The notes under the pieces were generated by a model. The model searched no databases. It was given only the letters and a program-made list of their open reading frames with translations, and had not been told where the DNA came from. A stretch of DNA of 64,000 nucleotides from Lacinutrix sp. MedPE-SW. GTDB taxonomy: Bacteria; Bacteroidota; Bacteroidia; Flavobacteriales; Flavobacteriaceae. Within the stretch, counting starts at the first letter, position 1, and each line of letters begins with the position of its first letter. The translations under genes and the position numbers were made by a program. This document shows positions 53,508-61,977 of this stretch, piece after piece. The stretch is taken from NCBI RefSeq assembly GCF_001874145.1, contig NZ_MPCX01000002.1, positions 248,001-312,000 of the forward strand, given 5' to 3'.

Positions 53508-55595
53508 TTATTTTTTCGGGTGTACTAATTTCATCTCATCAATTAATCGTGTAGCGCCAGCAAACTTATCTACAATAAATAGTACATAACGAGCATCAAC
53601 CATAATGTTTCTACAAATTTCTGGATCGTAGTTCATATCACTCATTGTACCTTCCCAAACACGATCAAAATTTAGTCCAATTAAATTTCCATGAGCATCA
53701 ATAGCAGGACTTCCAGAGTTTCCTCCTGTTGTATGATTGGTTCCTAAAAAGCAAACCGGCACTTTTCCATTAGCATCTGCATATTGTCCATAATCTTTTG
53801 CTTCGTATAAATCAATTAGTTTTTTTGGTACATCAAATTCGTAATCTCCAGGCACATATTTTTCTATAACACCATCTAGATAACTTACAGGTTTATAGTA
53901 AACAGCATCTCTAGGAGAATAACCTCTAACTTGGCCATAGGTTACACGTAGTGTACTGTTGGCGTCTGGAAAATAACGCTCACCTGGTAATGCTTCCATT
54001 AAAGCTGTCATGTACTTAGTTTGTAAAGCAGTAATTACTTCGTTTTTTTGTTTAAACTCACTATCTATATTAGTGTAGTAATCTTCTATCATTGGCTTAG
54101 CATATTTGTAAGCAGCATCCTTATTTAGTTTCTTTAAAACGTCTTTTGGTTTACCTTCTAATAACTTTAAGGCAGCGTCTAAGTTTGTAAATGCTGTTTC
54201 TTCATAAATTAAAGCGTTTACATTTTTGGTATAGTATGGCATTACAGCTTCAAAAACACCTTTGTCTATATTTACATCGTAATTTTTGTGAATACCTTTT
54301 AATCTTGCTACTAAAGCTTTTTTTGCACGTTCAAAGTTAGCTTCGTCTGCTTCTGTAGCAGCTTCAAGTTGGTATGCTCTAAAAGTCATTTGCATTAGTT
54401 CGTTAGTAACAATAAAAACTTCTATAAAGTTTCTACGCTTAATGTTTACTGTAGAAAAATCTTTATAAAGTGCATCAAACTCTGGTAAAATGTTTCCGTA
54501 TTTTCCAGTTAAAGCTTTTTGTTTTAAAGCTTCTGTAAATTGAGCTTCAAACTTTCGTCTTTCGGCTACGGCGTTACTTTTTTCGATTCCTAAGTTTTCG
54601 CCAATCCATTTTTTCCATGCATTTGCAATTCTGGCTTGTTTAGAGGCGTATTTTATACGCACATTATCACTGGCTTTCATTCCTGCATCAATCACTTTTA
54701 AAGCGGCTTCACGAATAGCAATATTACTTGGGTTAAATTCTTTTGTAATATGCTCTATAGCTACAGCAGGTAAATATTCATTGGTACGGCCAGGAAAACC
54801 AAAAACTAATGTAAAATCACCTTCTTCAATACCATCTAAAGAGATTGGTAAAAAGTGTTTTGGTTTATATGGCTTATTATTTTTACTATATTTTGCAGGT
54901 CTGTTATTTTCATCGGCATAAATACGAAACATAGAAAAATCACCAGTATGTCTTGGGAAAACCCAGTTGTCTGTATCGCTACCAAATTTACCAATACTTG
55001 TTGGCGGAGCACCAACTAGACGAATATCTTCAAAACGTTCGGTAATAAATAAAAAGTATTGATTGCCTTTATAAAACGATTTTACTTTTGTGTCTTGCCA
55101 ATCTTCTTTTGCAGTAGCACTTTGTACTGCATTACTATTTTTATCTATTGTAGATTGCTTTTCTTTTTCAGACATAGTCTCTGTTATACCGGCTAAAACT
55201 TTAGAAGTAACATCTTCAATACTTACAATGAACTCAATGTATAATCCTTTATTTGGTAATTCGTCTTCTAAATTCATTGCCCAAAAACCATCTTTTAAAT
55301 AGTCATTTTCTAAAGAAGAATGTGATTGTATTTGGCTAAACCCACAGTGGTGATTTGTTAATATTAAACCTTGATCACTAATTACTTCACTAGTACAACC
55401 GCCATTAAAATGTCCAATAGCATCTTTTAGGCTGGAATTATTAACATCGTAAATGTCTTTTGCAGTTAATTTACTTCCAAGATTGGTCATTTCATCTTCA
55501 TTCATACCTTCTAAAAGTGAAGGTATCCACATGCCTCCTTGTTGGGCAGAAACGTTGATAGTTAGTAATACAATTAAGAGTTTTAAGAATTTCAT
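53508..55595 (-). CDS. S46 family dipeptidyl-peptidase, DPP11-like
   Basis: 695 residues, signal peptide ending near NVSAQ. It is a chymotrypsin-fold peptidase with a helical lid: catalytic His in LTNHHCGF (about 82-83), Asp in the DNWVFPRHTGDFSMFRIY region, and Ser at about 627 in TGGNSGSPA. At the specificity position, 18 residues after the Ser (about 645), FDRVWEG has Arg. In the S46 family this Arg marks DPP11-type enzymes that remove dipeptides with Asp or Glu in second place, while Gly marks DPP7. It acts in the periplasm on peptides for nutrition. The gene is divergent from the aminotransferase gene. Confidence 0.93.
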   Translation of the reverse strand: MKFLKLLIVLLTINVSAQQGGMWIPSLLEGMNEDEMTNLGSKLTAKDIYDVNNSSLKDAIGHFNGGCTSEVISDQGLILTNHHCGFSQIQSHSSLENDYLKDGFWAMNLEDELPNKGLYIEFIVSIEDVTSKVLAGITETMSEKEKQSTIDKNSNAVQSATAKEDWQDTKVKSFYKGNQYFLFITERFEDIRLVGAPPTSIGKFGSDTDNWVFPRHTGDFSMFRIYADENNRPAKYSKNNKPYKPKHFLPISLDGIEEGDFTLVFGFPGRTNEYLPAVAIEHITKEFNPSNIAIREAALKVIDAGMKASDNVRIKYASKQARIANAWKKWIGENLGIEKSNAVAERRKFEAQFTEALKQKALTGKYGNILPEFDALYKDFSTVNIKRRNFIEVFIVTNELMQMTFRAYQLEAATEADEANFERAKKALVARLKGIHKNYDVNIDKGVFEAVMPYYTKNVNALIYEETAFTNLDAALKLLEGKPKDVLKKLNKDAAYKYAKPMIEDYYTNIDSEFKQKNEVITALQTKYMTALMEALPGERYFPDANSTLRVTYGQVRGYSPRDAVYYKPVSYLDGVIEKYVPGDYEFDVPKKLIDLYEAKDYGQYADANGKVPVCFLGTNHTTGGNSGSPAIDAHGNLIGLNFDRVWEGTMSDMNYDPEICRNIMVDARYVLFIVDKFAGATRLIDEMKLVHPKK

Positions 55596-55680
55596 ATAGC
55601 AAATTTTTTATGATGGTCTAAAATATAAAAATTAGTTAAATGAATAATGAAATTACAATATTTAACTATATTTAATTTAT

Positions 55681-56823
55681 ATGAAACACCAATCTAAACT
55701 CCCAAATGTAGGCACCACTATTTTTTCTGTAATGAGTGCTTTAGCTAATAAACATGATGCAATAAATTTATCGCAAGGTTTTCCTAATTTTAATAGCGAT
55801 AATAAATTAAAAGAATTAGTAACAAAAGCAATGCATTCTGGTTATAACCAATACGCACCAATGCCTGGTAATTTAGACTTACGTGAAGCGATAGCAAATA
55901 AATTTGATTTATTGTATGGTACAAGTTACAAACCAGATACCGAAATTACAGTTACAGCAGGTGCAACACAGGCTATTTATACTATAATTTCTGCTTTTGT
56001 TAAACAAGATGATGAAGTTATAATATTTCGTCCTGCATATGATTGTTATGAGCCAGCAGTTAAAATTAATGGAGGTAAAACAGTTTCTATACAATTAGAG
56101 GCACCACATTATAATATTAATTGGAAGACAGTAGAGTCTGTTTTTACAAACAAAACAAAACTTATAATAATAAATACACCTCAAAATCCAAGCGGTTCTA
56201 TTTTTTCTGAAAAAGATATGGAAGCACTAGAGCGTATAACAAAAAACTCTAACTGTATAATTTTAAGTGACGAAGTATATGAGCATATTATTTTTGATGG
56301 TCTACAACACCAAAGTATTTGTAAGTTTCCTAATTTAAAATCTAGAAGTTTTATAACCGCATCTTTTGGTAAAACATTTCACAATACAGGTTGGAAACTT
56401 GGATATTGTTGTGCGCCAAAAGTGCTTATGGATGAGTTTAGAAAAGTACATCAATTTAATGTGTTTAGCGTAAACCACCCAATGCAAAAAGCATTAGCAG
56501 AATATTTAAAAACACCTAATCGTTATTTAGAACTCTCACAGTTTTATCAAGACAAACGCGATTTGTTTTTAAATTTAATTGCAGCATCAAGATTTAAATT
56601 TGTTCCTGCAAAAGGAACGTATTTTCAAGTGTTAGATTTTTCTAATATTACTACAGCGTATGATGTAGACTTTGCTAAAAGATTAACAATTGAAAATAAA
56701 ATAGCATCTATTCCATTATCTGTATTTAACGATAATAATAGAGATGATAAAGTATTGCGTTTTTGTTTTGCTAAAACCGAAGACACATTAAAACAAGCAG
56801 CAGAAATTTTAAATAAAATATAA
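55681..56823 (+). CDS. methionine-type PLP aminotransferase
   Basis: 380 residues of the class I fold. Motifs: NLSQGFPNF, a substrate-side GYNQYAPMPG, TVTAGATQAIY, NTPQNPSG, LSDEVYEHI and the PLP Lys in SFGKTFHNTGWKLGY. The GKTFHNTGWK motif and QYAPMPG are typical of the YbdL/kynurenine-type transaminases, which use methionine, glutamine or aromatic amino acids. The operon-like neighbour at 57349 resembles an omega-amidase, which would remove the amide of the ketoglutaramate or similar product, so a glutaminase II-like route is inferred. Confidence 0.92.
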   Translation: MKHQSKLPNVGTTIFSVMSALANKHDAINLSQGFPNFNSDNKLKELVTKAMHSGYNQYAPMPGNLDLREAIANKFDLLYGTSYKPDTEITVTAGATQAIYTIISAFVKQDDEVIIFRPAYDCYEPAVKINGGKTVSIQLEAPHYNINWKTVESVFTNKTKLIIINTPQNPSGSIFSEKDMEALERITKNSNCIILSDEVYEHIIFDGLQHQSICKFPNLKSRSFITASFGKTFHNTGWKLGYCCAPKVLMDEFRKVHQFNVFSVNHPMQKALAEYLKTPNRYLELSQFYQDKRDLFLNLIAASRFKFVPAKGTYFQVLDFSNITTAYDVDFAKRLTIENKIASIPLSVFNDNNRDDKVLRFCFAKTEDTLKQAAEILNKI

Positions 56824-56862
56824 ATTAGTATATTAGAAATAGAATTTTATAATAATTAATTA

Positions 56863-57345
56863 ATGAGAATATTAAAAATTACAGGCTTATTATTATGCCT
56901 TGGAATTAGTTTTGTAACCGCTCAAGAAGTAGATTATAATAACGAAATTTATACCGTAAAAAACAATAAGGTTTATAAAGCAGGAGAAGAGCAAACCGAG
57001 CAGTTAACCAATGCTGCAAAAGAAGAAATTATTACCCGTTTTAACAGGATTAAAGAACAAGAGAAAGCTGTAAAAAAAGCAGAAAGAGAAGAAGAAAAAG
57101 CTAAACGAAAACAAAAAAAAGTAGAAAAGGAGCTAAAAAAAGAGAAAGCCAAAGCAAAAAAAATAGCTAAAGCTAGAGCAAATCTAGCTAAAGCAGAGGC
57201 TAAGTTAAAGAAGGAGCAAGTTAAATTCACAAAACAAAAAGAAAAAGGAAAAATAGAACTTGATGATTTATCTAAGTGGGATGAGAAGCTACTTAAGTTA
57301 AAAGAAAAAGTAACCAAAGCGCAAAGACGTTTAAAACGCTTATAA
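56863..57345 (+). CDS. exported Lys/Glu-rich coiled-coil protein
   Basis: 160 residues. A signal peptide (ending near SFVTAQ) is followed by a YNNEIYTVKNNKVYKAGEEQ part and then a long highly charged coiled coil (about 60-155) with many KKxEK repeats. It is probably periplasmic or envelope-linked; a function was not recognised. It lies 39 bases after the aminotransferase and 3 bases before the nitrilase gene, so all three are probably one transcript although their products are in different compartments. Confidence 0.8.
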   Translation: MRILKITGLLLCLGISFVTAQEVDYNNEIYTVKNNKVYKAGEEQTEQLTNAAKEEIITRFNRIKEQEKAVKKAEREEEKAKRKQKKVEKELKKEKAKAKKIAKARANLAKAEAKLKKEQVKFTKQKEKGKIELDDLSKWDEKLLKLKEKVTKAQRRLKRL

Positions 57346-57348
57346 TTT

Positions 57349-58131
57349 ATGAGTACGAATTTAAATGTCGCAATAATACAATCTAATTTAGTATGGGAAA
57401 ACCCAGTGCAAAACCGTATTAATTTTGGTGATAAAATTGAAAATATAAATCATGCCGTAGATGTAATTGTTTTACCAGAAATGTTTACAACTGGTTTTAC
57501 TATGAATGCTAGTGTAGTTGCCGAGTCTATGCAAGGCGAAACAGTAAGCTGGATGAAAAATTTAGCAGCAAAAAAAAACGCAGCTATAACCGGTAGTGTG
57601 GTTATTAAAGAAAATAATAATTATTATAATAGATTACTTTTTGCTAAACCTAATGGAGATATAGAGTATTATAATAAACGCCATACGTTTACTTTAGCAG
57701 GTGAGCATAAAATATATACTGCAGGTCAAAAACAAAAAGTAATAGAATATAAGGGTTGGAAATTAGCTACATTAATTTGCTATGATTTGCGTTTTCCTGT
57801 TTGGGCAAGAAACACTCAGGACTATGATGTTATATTATATGTTGCTAATTGGCCAAAACGTCGTGTAGCTGCTTGGGATGCGCTTTTAAAAGCAAGAGCC
57901 ATAGAAAACATGAGTTATTGCATAGGCGTAAATAGAGTAGGCTTAGACGCAAATAATTACGACTATTCTGGACATTCTGCTGTGTACGATGTTTTAGGTG
58001 AAAAAATCACAAGTTTACCTGTTGAAAAAGAAGGTATCGAAATAGTAGAAATTACTAAAAATCACATTGAAAAAAACCGAAAACATTTAGGGTTTTTAAA
58101 CGATAAAGATAGTTTTAATCTAATAATGTAA
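57349..58131 (+). CDS. nitrilase-superfamily amidohydrolase, omega-amidase-like
   Basis: 260 residues. The Glu-Lys-Cys triad is visible: VLPEMFTTGF, YYNKRHTF and LICYDLRFPVW. The DLRFPVWARN and KARAIENMSYCIGVNRVG segments resemble YafV/NIT2-type omega-amidases, which hydrolyse alpha-ketoglutaramate or alpha-ketosuccinamate. The aminotransferase two genes upstream can make such a keto-amide from glutamine, so the pair fits a glutaminase II-like or methionine salvage-type route (inference). The 3' end overlaps the convergent Big_5-type lipoprotein gene by 17 bases. Confidence 0.92.
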   Translation: MSTNLNVAIIQSNLVWENPVQNRINFGDKIENINHAVDVIVLPEMFTTGFTMNASVVAESMQGETVSWMKNLAAKKNAAITGSVVIKENNNYYNRLLFAKPNGDIEYYNKRHTFTLAGEHKIYTAGQKQKVIEYKGWKLATLICYDLRFPVWARNTQDYDVILYVANWPKRRVAAWDALLKARAIENMSYCIGVNRVGLDANNYDYSGHSAVYDVLGEKITSLPVEKEGIEIVEITKNHIEKNRKHLGFLNDKDSFNLIM

Positions 58132-59725
58132 ACGTAATAATTTCATCAAACCCAGCAGTACCTTTAATGACATCACTGTAATAGCTTACGCGCTCTGGTT
58201 GTATACCTTTTAAGTAGTTTCCTGAATCGTAAACACCATTGCCATTAGTATCATAAATAACTCGTAAATAGTACTCCTTAGGGTCTAAAAATAAAAAGTT
58301 TAAAGGCTTAGCTTCAGTTAAATATTTAGAGTCTAAAACATCTCCTTCTTTATTTGTTAGTTCAACTATTAATGGAAATTTTCCGTTTTTAATATTTACT
58401 TGTGCGTTATAATAACTGTACTTTGTTTTTGTTCTTAGGCTAAAGTTTAAAGTATCGTTAGTGTTTTCAAAAAAGTCCACTAATGCATTTGGCAAAGCTT
58501 GAATTTTGTAATTGTTTTCTTCGGTTTTTTCAAATTTAAAACTATAGGTGTTTGAAAGACTATCATAAACAGTGGTGTAAGGAACTAAAGTAGAATCCTG
58601 TTGCATGATAGTAATTTTACTTTTATCTATAGATTTAAACGGAATGTTGCCAGAAAGTTTAAAATCTTCATTAAATTTAATACCATTACTAGGTTGCGAT
58701 TTAACTAAAAGTGAATCTTTTAAATTATCTTTAATTTTTACCGTAAACGTATCTATTGTTTTATTATTTGTAACCTTAAATATAAGAGAATCTACATCTA
58801 GTTTTGGAGAGTAGAAGTAATTTAAAGTATCGGTTTTAGCATCTTTAATAACTCGTGATTTATAATCTTCTGGAACTTGAGAAAGGACTTCGAATTTTAC
58901 ATCTTTATAATCGCCTTCAAAACCAAAAGCTATTTTTTCTCCGGCAACTAATTTTGGTCTTGTTGCTTTGTAGTCTAAAGTTTCTGTAAATAATTCTAAT
59001 TCATAAAAAGCAGAGTCTGTTGGTACAACTATTGGCTTTTCATAAAAAGCAATTTTATCAAGACCTTGTTGAAACTTATTATCGCTATTACCATCTTTTA
59101 AAGCGCGAAGCATATAGGTGCCAGCCTTTACGTTTTCAATAGTAAAGTTTGTTGTGCTATCTAATGTATTTGTAATGTAACTTGGTGACTGTTTGTATAT
59201 AGTAGAATCGTTGTATGTAGAATCTTTTTCATATAACATTACAGATACAAATTCGTCAGTTTTTAGCTCTAACGCATTTTTAATATTTCCTTTTACAGAA
59301 AGAGAATCTATATAATTTCCAGTAGAAAAAACATAACGATAATAAATAAATGGGTTTTCTTCATTATTGTCCACGATACTGTTTCCAAAATTAAAAGCAT
59401 AAGTTGTATTAGGCTTTAAAGTATCGAAAATTTTAATGGTAATATATTTACTTGCAGTACCAAGCGGCGTAATTTCTGCAGGAGTAGACATTGGTGGAGA
59501 AACAATAAGTTGTTTACTAATGTCTTTCATTTTAACATATTCATCAAAATAAATTTTAATTTCATTACCTGTAAAGTTAGTAGAGTAATTTTCTGGAATA
59601 GACTTAGTGATACTTGGTGGCGTAAGATCTTTTTCGCCTCCTGTAGGATTTCCTCTATTTGCGCAATTAGCAAATACAGCTAGTATAACAATAAAAAGTA
59701 ATAAATTTAAAAGTTTGTTACGCAT
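58115..59725 (-). CDS. large lipoprotein with Ig-like (Big_5-type) N-terminal domain
   Basis: 536 residues. Signal MRNKLLNLLLFIVILAVFANC (Cys at 21), followed by ANRGNPTGGEKDL. At about 35-135 is the LTPPSITKSIPENYSTNFTG start of a bacterial Ig-like domain with a IYFDEYVKMKD strand. The remaining 400 residues are strand-rich (YAFNFGNSIVDNNEEN, VENVKAGTYMLRALKDGNSD) and end with YDTNGNGVYDSGNYLKGIQPERV, a DxNxNGxxD Ca-binding-like loop. Such proteins are outer-membrane-facing and may be adhesive or structural. The convergent nitrilase gene overlaps by 17 bases. Confidence 0.82.
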   Translation of the reverse strand: MRNKLLNLLLFIVILAVFANCANRGNPTGGEKDLTPPSITKSIPENYSTNFTGNEIKIYFDEYVKMKDISKQLIVSPPMSTPAEITPLGTASKYITIKIFDTLKPNTTYAFNFGNSIVDNNEENPFIYYRYVFSTGNYIDSLSVKGNIKNALELKTDEFVSVMLYEKDSTYNDSTIYKQSPSYITNTLDSTTNFTIENVKAGTYMLRALKDGNSDNKFQQGLDKIAFYEKPIVVPTDSAFYELELFTETLDYKATRPKLVAGEKIAFGFEGDYKDVKFEVLSQVPEDYKSRVIKDAKTDTLNYFYSPKLDVDSLIFKVTNNKTIDTFTVKIKDNLKDSLLVKSQPSNGIKFNEDFKLSGNIPFKSIDKSKITIMQQDSTLVPYTTVYDSLSNTYSFKFEKTEENNYKIQALPNALVDFFENTNDTLNFSLRTKTKYSYYNAQVNIKNGKFPLIVELTNKEGDVLDSKYLTEAKPLNFLFLDPKEYYLRVIYDTNGNGVYDSGNYLKGIQPERVSYYSDVIKGTAGFDEIITFTLLD

Positions 59726-59823
59726 ATTTAATATCTATTAATAGGCAAATTAACAACTTATTTATAAACTAACATAAATAGATTTGTGTTAACCTTAAAG
59801 GTTTATAAAGAATTTAACGTAAA

Positions 59824-60501
59824 CTAGGCTATTGCCATTGTAGCAATACTTATTTTTATATTGTTAGCTTTGTTAAGTTCTGCTATGCAAGCCTCTAAAG
59901 TAGCGCCAGTTGTTATAATGTCGTCTACCAGTAAAATGTGTTTATTATTAAGTTTTTGTGTATTGGTAACTGCAAAAAGCTCTGTGTTGTTTTGCCAACG
60001 TGCAAAACGTTTTTTGTTAACCTGTGAGCTTGTATTTGTAATTTTTTGTAAAATTTTATCTTGGTATTCTGTATTTAGAGCTAGAGCAATCTCTTTTCCA
60101 AATTTTTCTACTTGGTTATAGCCTCTACTTCGTAATTTGGTTTTGTGAAGTGGTACCGGAATAACCATATCTATAGCGTTATAATTATTTGTTTCTTTTA
60201 ATTCTATACCAAGCCATTTACCTAAAAATGTTCCTATTTGTTGTTGCTCTCTATATTTTAAATCATGTAAAAGCTGTTGTACAATACCTTTTTTCTCAAA
60301 GCGGAGTAATGCTGTTGCTTGTTCTAATTTTGCTCGGCCATAAAATACTTTTTTTACAAAGTCATCATTTGTTTTATGGTAATTAGTAACAGGTAAATTG
60401 TGCCTGCAAATGGTGCAAATATATTTTTCGTTATCATGCAGTGTGTTTTTGCATGCGTTACAAACTTCTGGGAAAAAGAGATTTATAATAGGTTTTAGCA
60501 C
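59824..60501 (-). CDS. ComF-family phosphoribosyltransferase
   Basis: 225 residues. An N-terminal zinc-binding pair is seen (CNACKNT, YICTICRHNLP), followed by a PRTase domain with the PRPP loop ILLVDDIITTGATLEAC. ComF was named for DNA uptake and this family is also linked to purine or DNA recycling; the exact substrate is unknown. It is in the cytoplasm and is a single gene. The space to the next plus-strand gene is about 118 bases. Confidence 0.92.
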   Translation of the reverse strand: MLKPIINLFFPEVCNACKNTLHDNEKYICTICRHNLPVTNYHKTNDDFVKKVFYGRAKLEQATALLRFEKKGIVQQLLHDLKYREQQQIGTFLGKWLGIELKETNNYNAIDMVIPVPLHKTKLRSRGYNQVEKFGKEIALALNTEYQDKILQKITNTSSQVNKKRFARWQNNTELFAVTNTQKLNNKHILLVDDIITTGATLEACIAELNKANNIKISIATMAIA

Positions 60502-60590
60502 TTTGTCGAAATAATTAAACTATTAAGCACGGGATTTTACCACTTAAACGAAAAGCCCTTTGCTTTAGACTAAATTTAAGTTTTTAAATT

Positions 60591-60598
60591 TAAATTTG
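60591..60598 (+). promoter_or_regulatory. -7 box upstream of the small paralogue gene
   Basis: TAAATTTG fits TAnnTTTG, 20 bases before the ATG at 60619. No -33 TTTG at the usual place. Confidence 0.4.
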
Positions 60599-60618
60599 TA
60601 CCATAAATCACTGTTATA

Positions 60619-60873
60619 ATGATTATTTATCCCCAAATTAATAATCTTAGAATAATAATTGTGCCTTTTATAGCGCTTCTTAGTTTTCTGGGATATTACA
60701 GCATTAGTAGTTATTTTTCTATAGAAGAATACGAGGCTTTTTTTAGAAGAAGAAAACAAGATAATTGCTACAAAACTTTTGATAGGGTAGTATCATATCA
60801 CAATATTAATGTAGAAAACAAATATATTTTAAAGCAATTGCCGGCCTCAAAACAATACATTTTAAAATACTAG
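60619..60873 (+). CDS. 84-residue membrane protein, short paralogue of the next gene
   Basis: 84 residues with one N-terminal membrane segment (residues about 10-32). It can be aligned over its whole length with the first 85 residues of the next gene's product: MIIYPQINNLRIIIVP against MMVIPQISNFRIVIAI, then the shared ISSY start of the coil and the SYHNINVENK versus SYDTINVLND motif. It has no extended coil or beta domain. It looks like a truncated or degenerate tandem duplicate, but its frame is intact. Function unknown. Confidence 0.65.
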   Translation: MIIYPQINNLRIIIVPFIALLSFLGYYSISSYFSIEEYEAFFRRRKQDNCYKTFDRVVSYHNINVENKYILKQLPASKQYILKY

Positions 60874-61009
60874 ATTCTGTTTAAAATCTTTCAACAAAAC
60901 ACTTTTACTTGTAAGATTTAAAAACAACTTTTAGCCCAAAAAAACATACGTATTATAAAATTAATTAAAACACTAGAAGCTTTAATAAAAATTCGAAAAC
61001 TTAAATTAA

Positions 61010-61912
61010 ATGATGGTAATTCCCCAAATTTCCAATTTTAGAATAGTAATTGCTATTGGTGGTTGCTTAGTTTTTCTATTTAGCTTTTTTGCTATTTCTA
61101 GTTATTTAGAAGTACAAGAAAAAAGTAAATTATTAGCTCAAGAGAAAAAATTAATTCTCTATGAGTTATCTGAAATGATTGATAGTTACGATACTATTAA
61201 TGTTTTAAACGACTCTTTGTCTTTGCAGTTAAAATTATCTAAAGATAGATTAATAGCCACAAGAGATTCCGTTAGAGAACTAAAATTTGATAGAGATTTA
61301 ATATCAAGATTTAGAACCCAATTAAAAAATTTAAAAAATGATAGAGATAACATGATTCATGTTGTACAAAGTTTAGAAGCAGAAAATCAATTGCTTAAAA
61401 CCGAACAATTAGATTATGTAACAGCTATAAAAACAAGAGATTCACTAAACGCCTTAATAGAAAAAAAGTATAACCATTTACTTAATAAAAAAGAAGAACA
61501 ACCACCATTAAATATAAGAAGTTTATTTGTTAGTAACTTAAAAGTACAAGGCGCCAAACGAGTAAACTCAAAACAACGCGTAATAGATACTAGATTTGCA
61601 CGTAGAACAAAAAAATTTCATGTAGAATTTACAATTGTAAAAAACAAAACCTTAAGTAAAGGAAGCAAAACATTTTACATTCAAATTTTAGATAATAAAA
61701 TGAACGTAGTTGCAAATAAAGGCACTGTAGAGTTTGGTAAAAAATCATTAATCTACTCTGGAAAAACAACTGCAAATTATACGGGAAAAGAAACTAAAGT
61801 TTCTTGTATAGTTGAGAAAGACGATATAGAAAAACTAAAGCCAGGTAATTATAATGTGTCTATAATTTATCAAGGAGATGTAGTTTCGAGTACTTTAGTA
61901 GAATTAAAATAA
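61010..61912 (+). CDS. membrane-anchored coiled-coil protein of unknown function
   Basis: 300 residues. A membrane span (about 9-30) is followed by a coiled coil (about 35-165) rich in Leu, Lys and Glu and containing SLQLKLSKDRLIATRDSV. A beta-rich C-terminal domain (about 175-300) has RRTKKFHVEFTIVKNKTLSKG, YIQILDNKMNVVANKG and a final SIIYQGDVVSSTLVELK. The topology suggests that the coil and the domain lie in the periplasm. No close family is recognised; flavobacterial proteins like this are sometimes called ParA-like, but no ATPase motif is present. A terminator follows. The short paralogue lies 137 bases upstream. Confidence 0.8.
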   Translation: MMVIPQISNFRIVIAIGGCLVFLFSFFAISSYLEVQEKSKLLAQEKKLILYELSEMIDSYDTINVLNDSLSLQLKLSKDRLIATRDSVRELKFDRDLISRFRTQLKNLKNDRDNMIHVVQSLEAENQLLKTEQLDYVTAIKTRDSLNALIEKKYNHLLNKKEEQPPLNIRSLFVSNLKVQGAKRVNSKQRVIDTRFARRTKKFHVEFTIVKNKTLSKGSKTFYIQILDNKMNVVANKGTVEFGKKSLIYSGKTTANYTGKETKVSCIVEKDDIEKLKPGNYNVSIIYQGDVVSSTLVELK

Positions 61913-61934
61913 ATATTACCCTCAATATTTTTGT

Positions 61935-61965
61935 AAAAACCGTTCCAAATATGGAGCGGTTTTTT
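61935..61965 (+). terminator. intrinsic terminator before glyS
   Basis: AAAAACCGTTCC pairs with GGAGCGGTTTTT (one G-T pair) around AAATAT, followed by a T run. It ends only 13 bases before the glyS ATG at 61978, so a glyS promoter -7 box (TATTTTTG at 61965-61972) may overlap its tail. Confidence 0.78.
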
Positions 61966-61977
61966 ATTTTTGTAGCT

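Noticed and set aside
59778-59786. TAGATTTG on the plus strand as a promoter
   Set aside because: No plus-strand gene starts downstream of it; it is probably chance in A+T-rich sequence.
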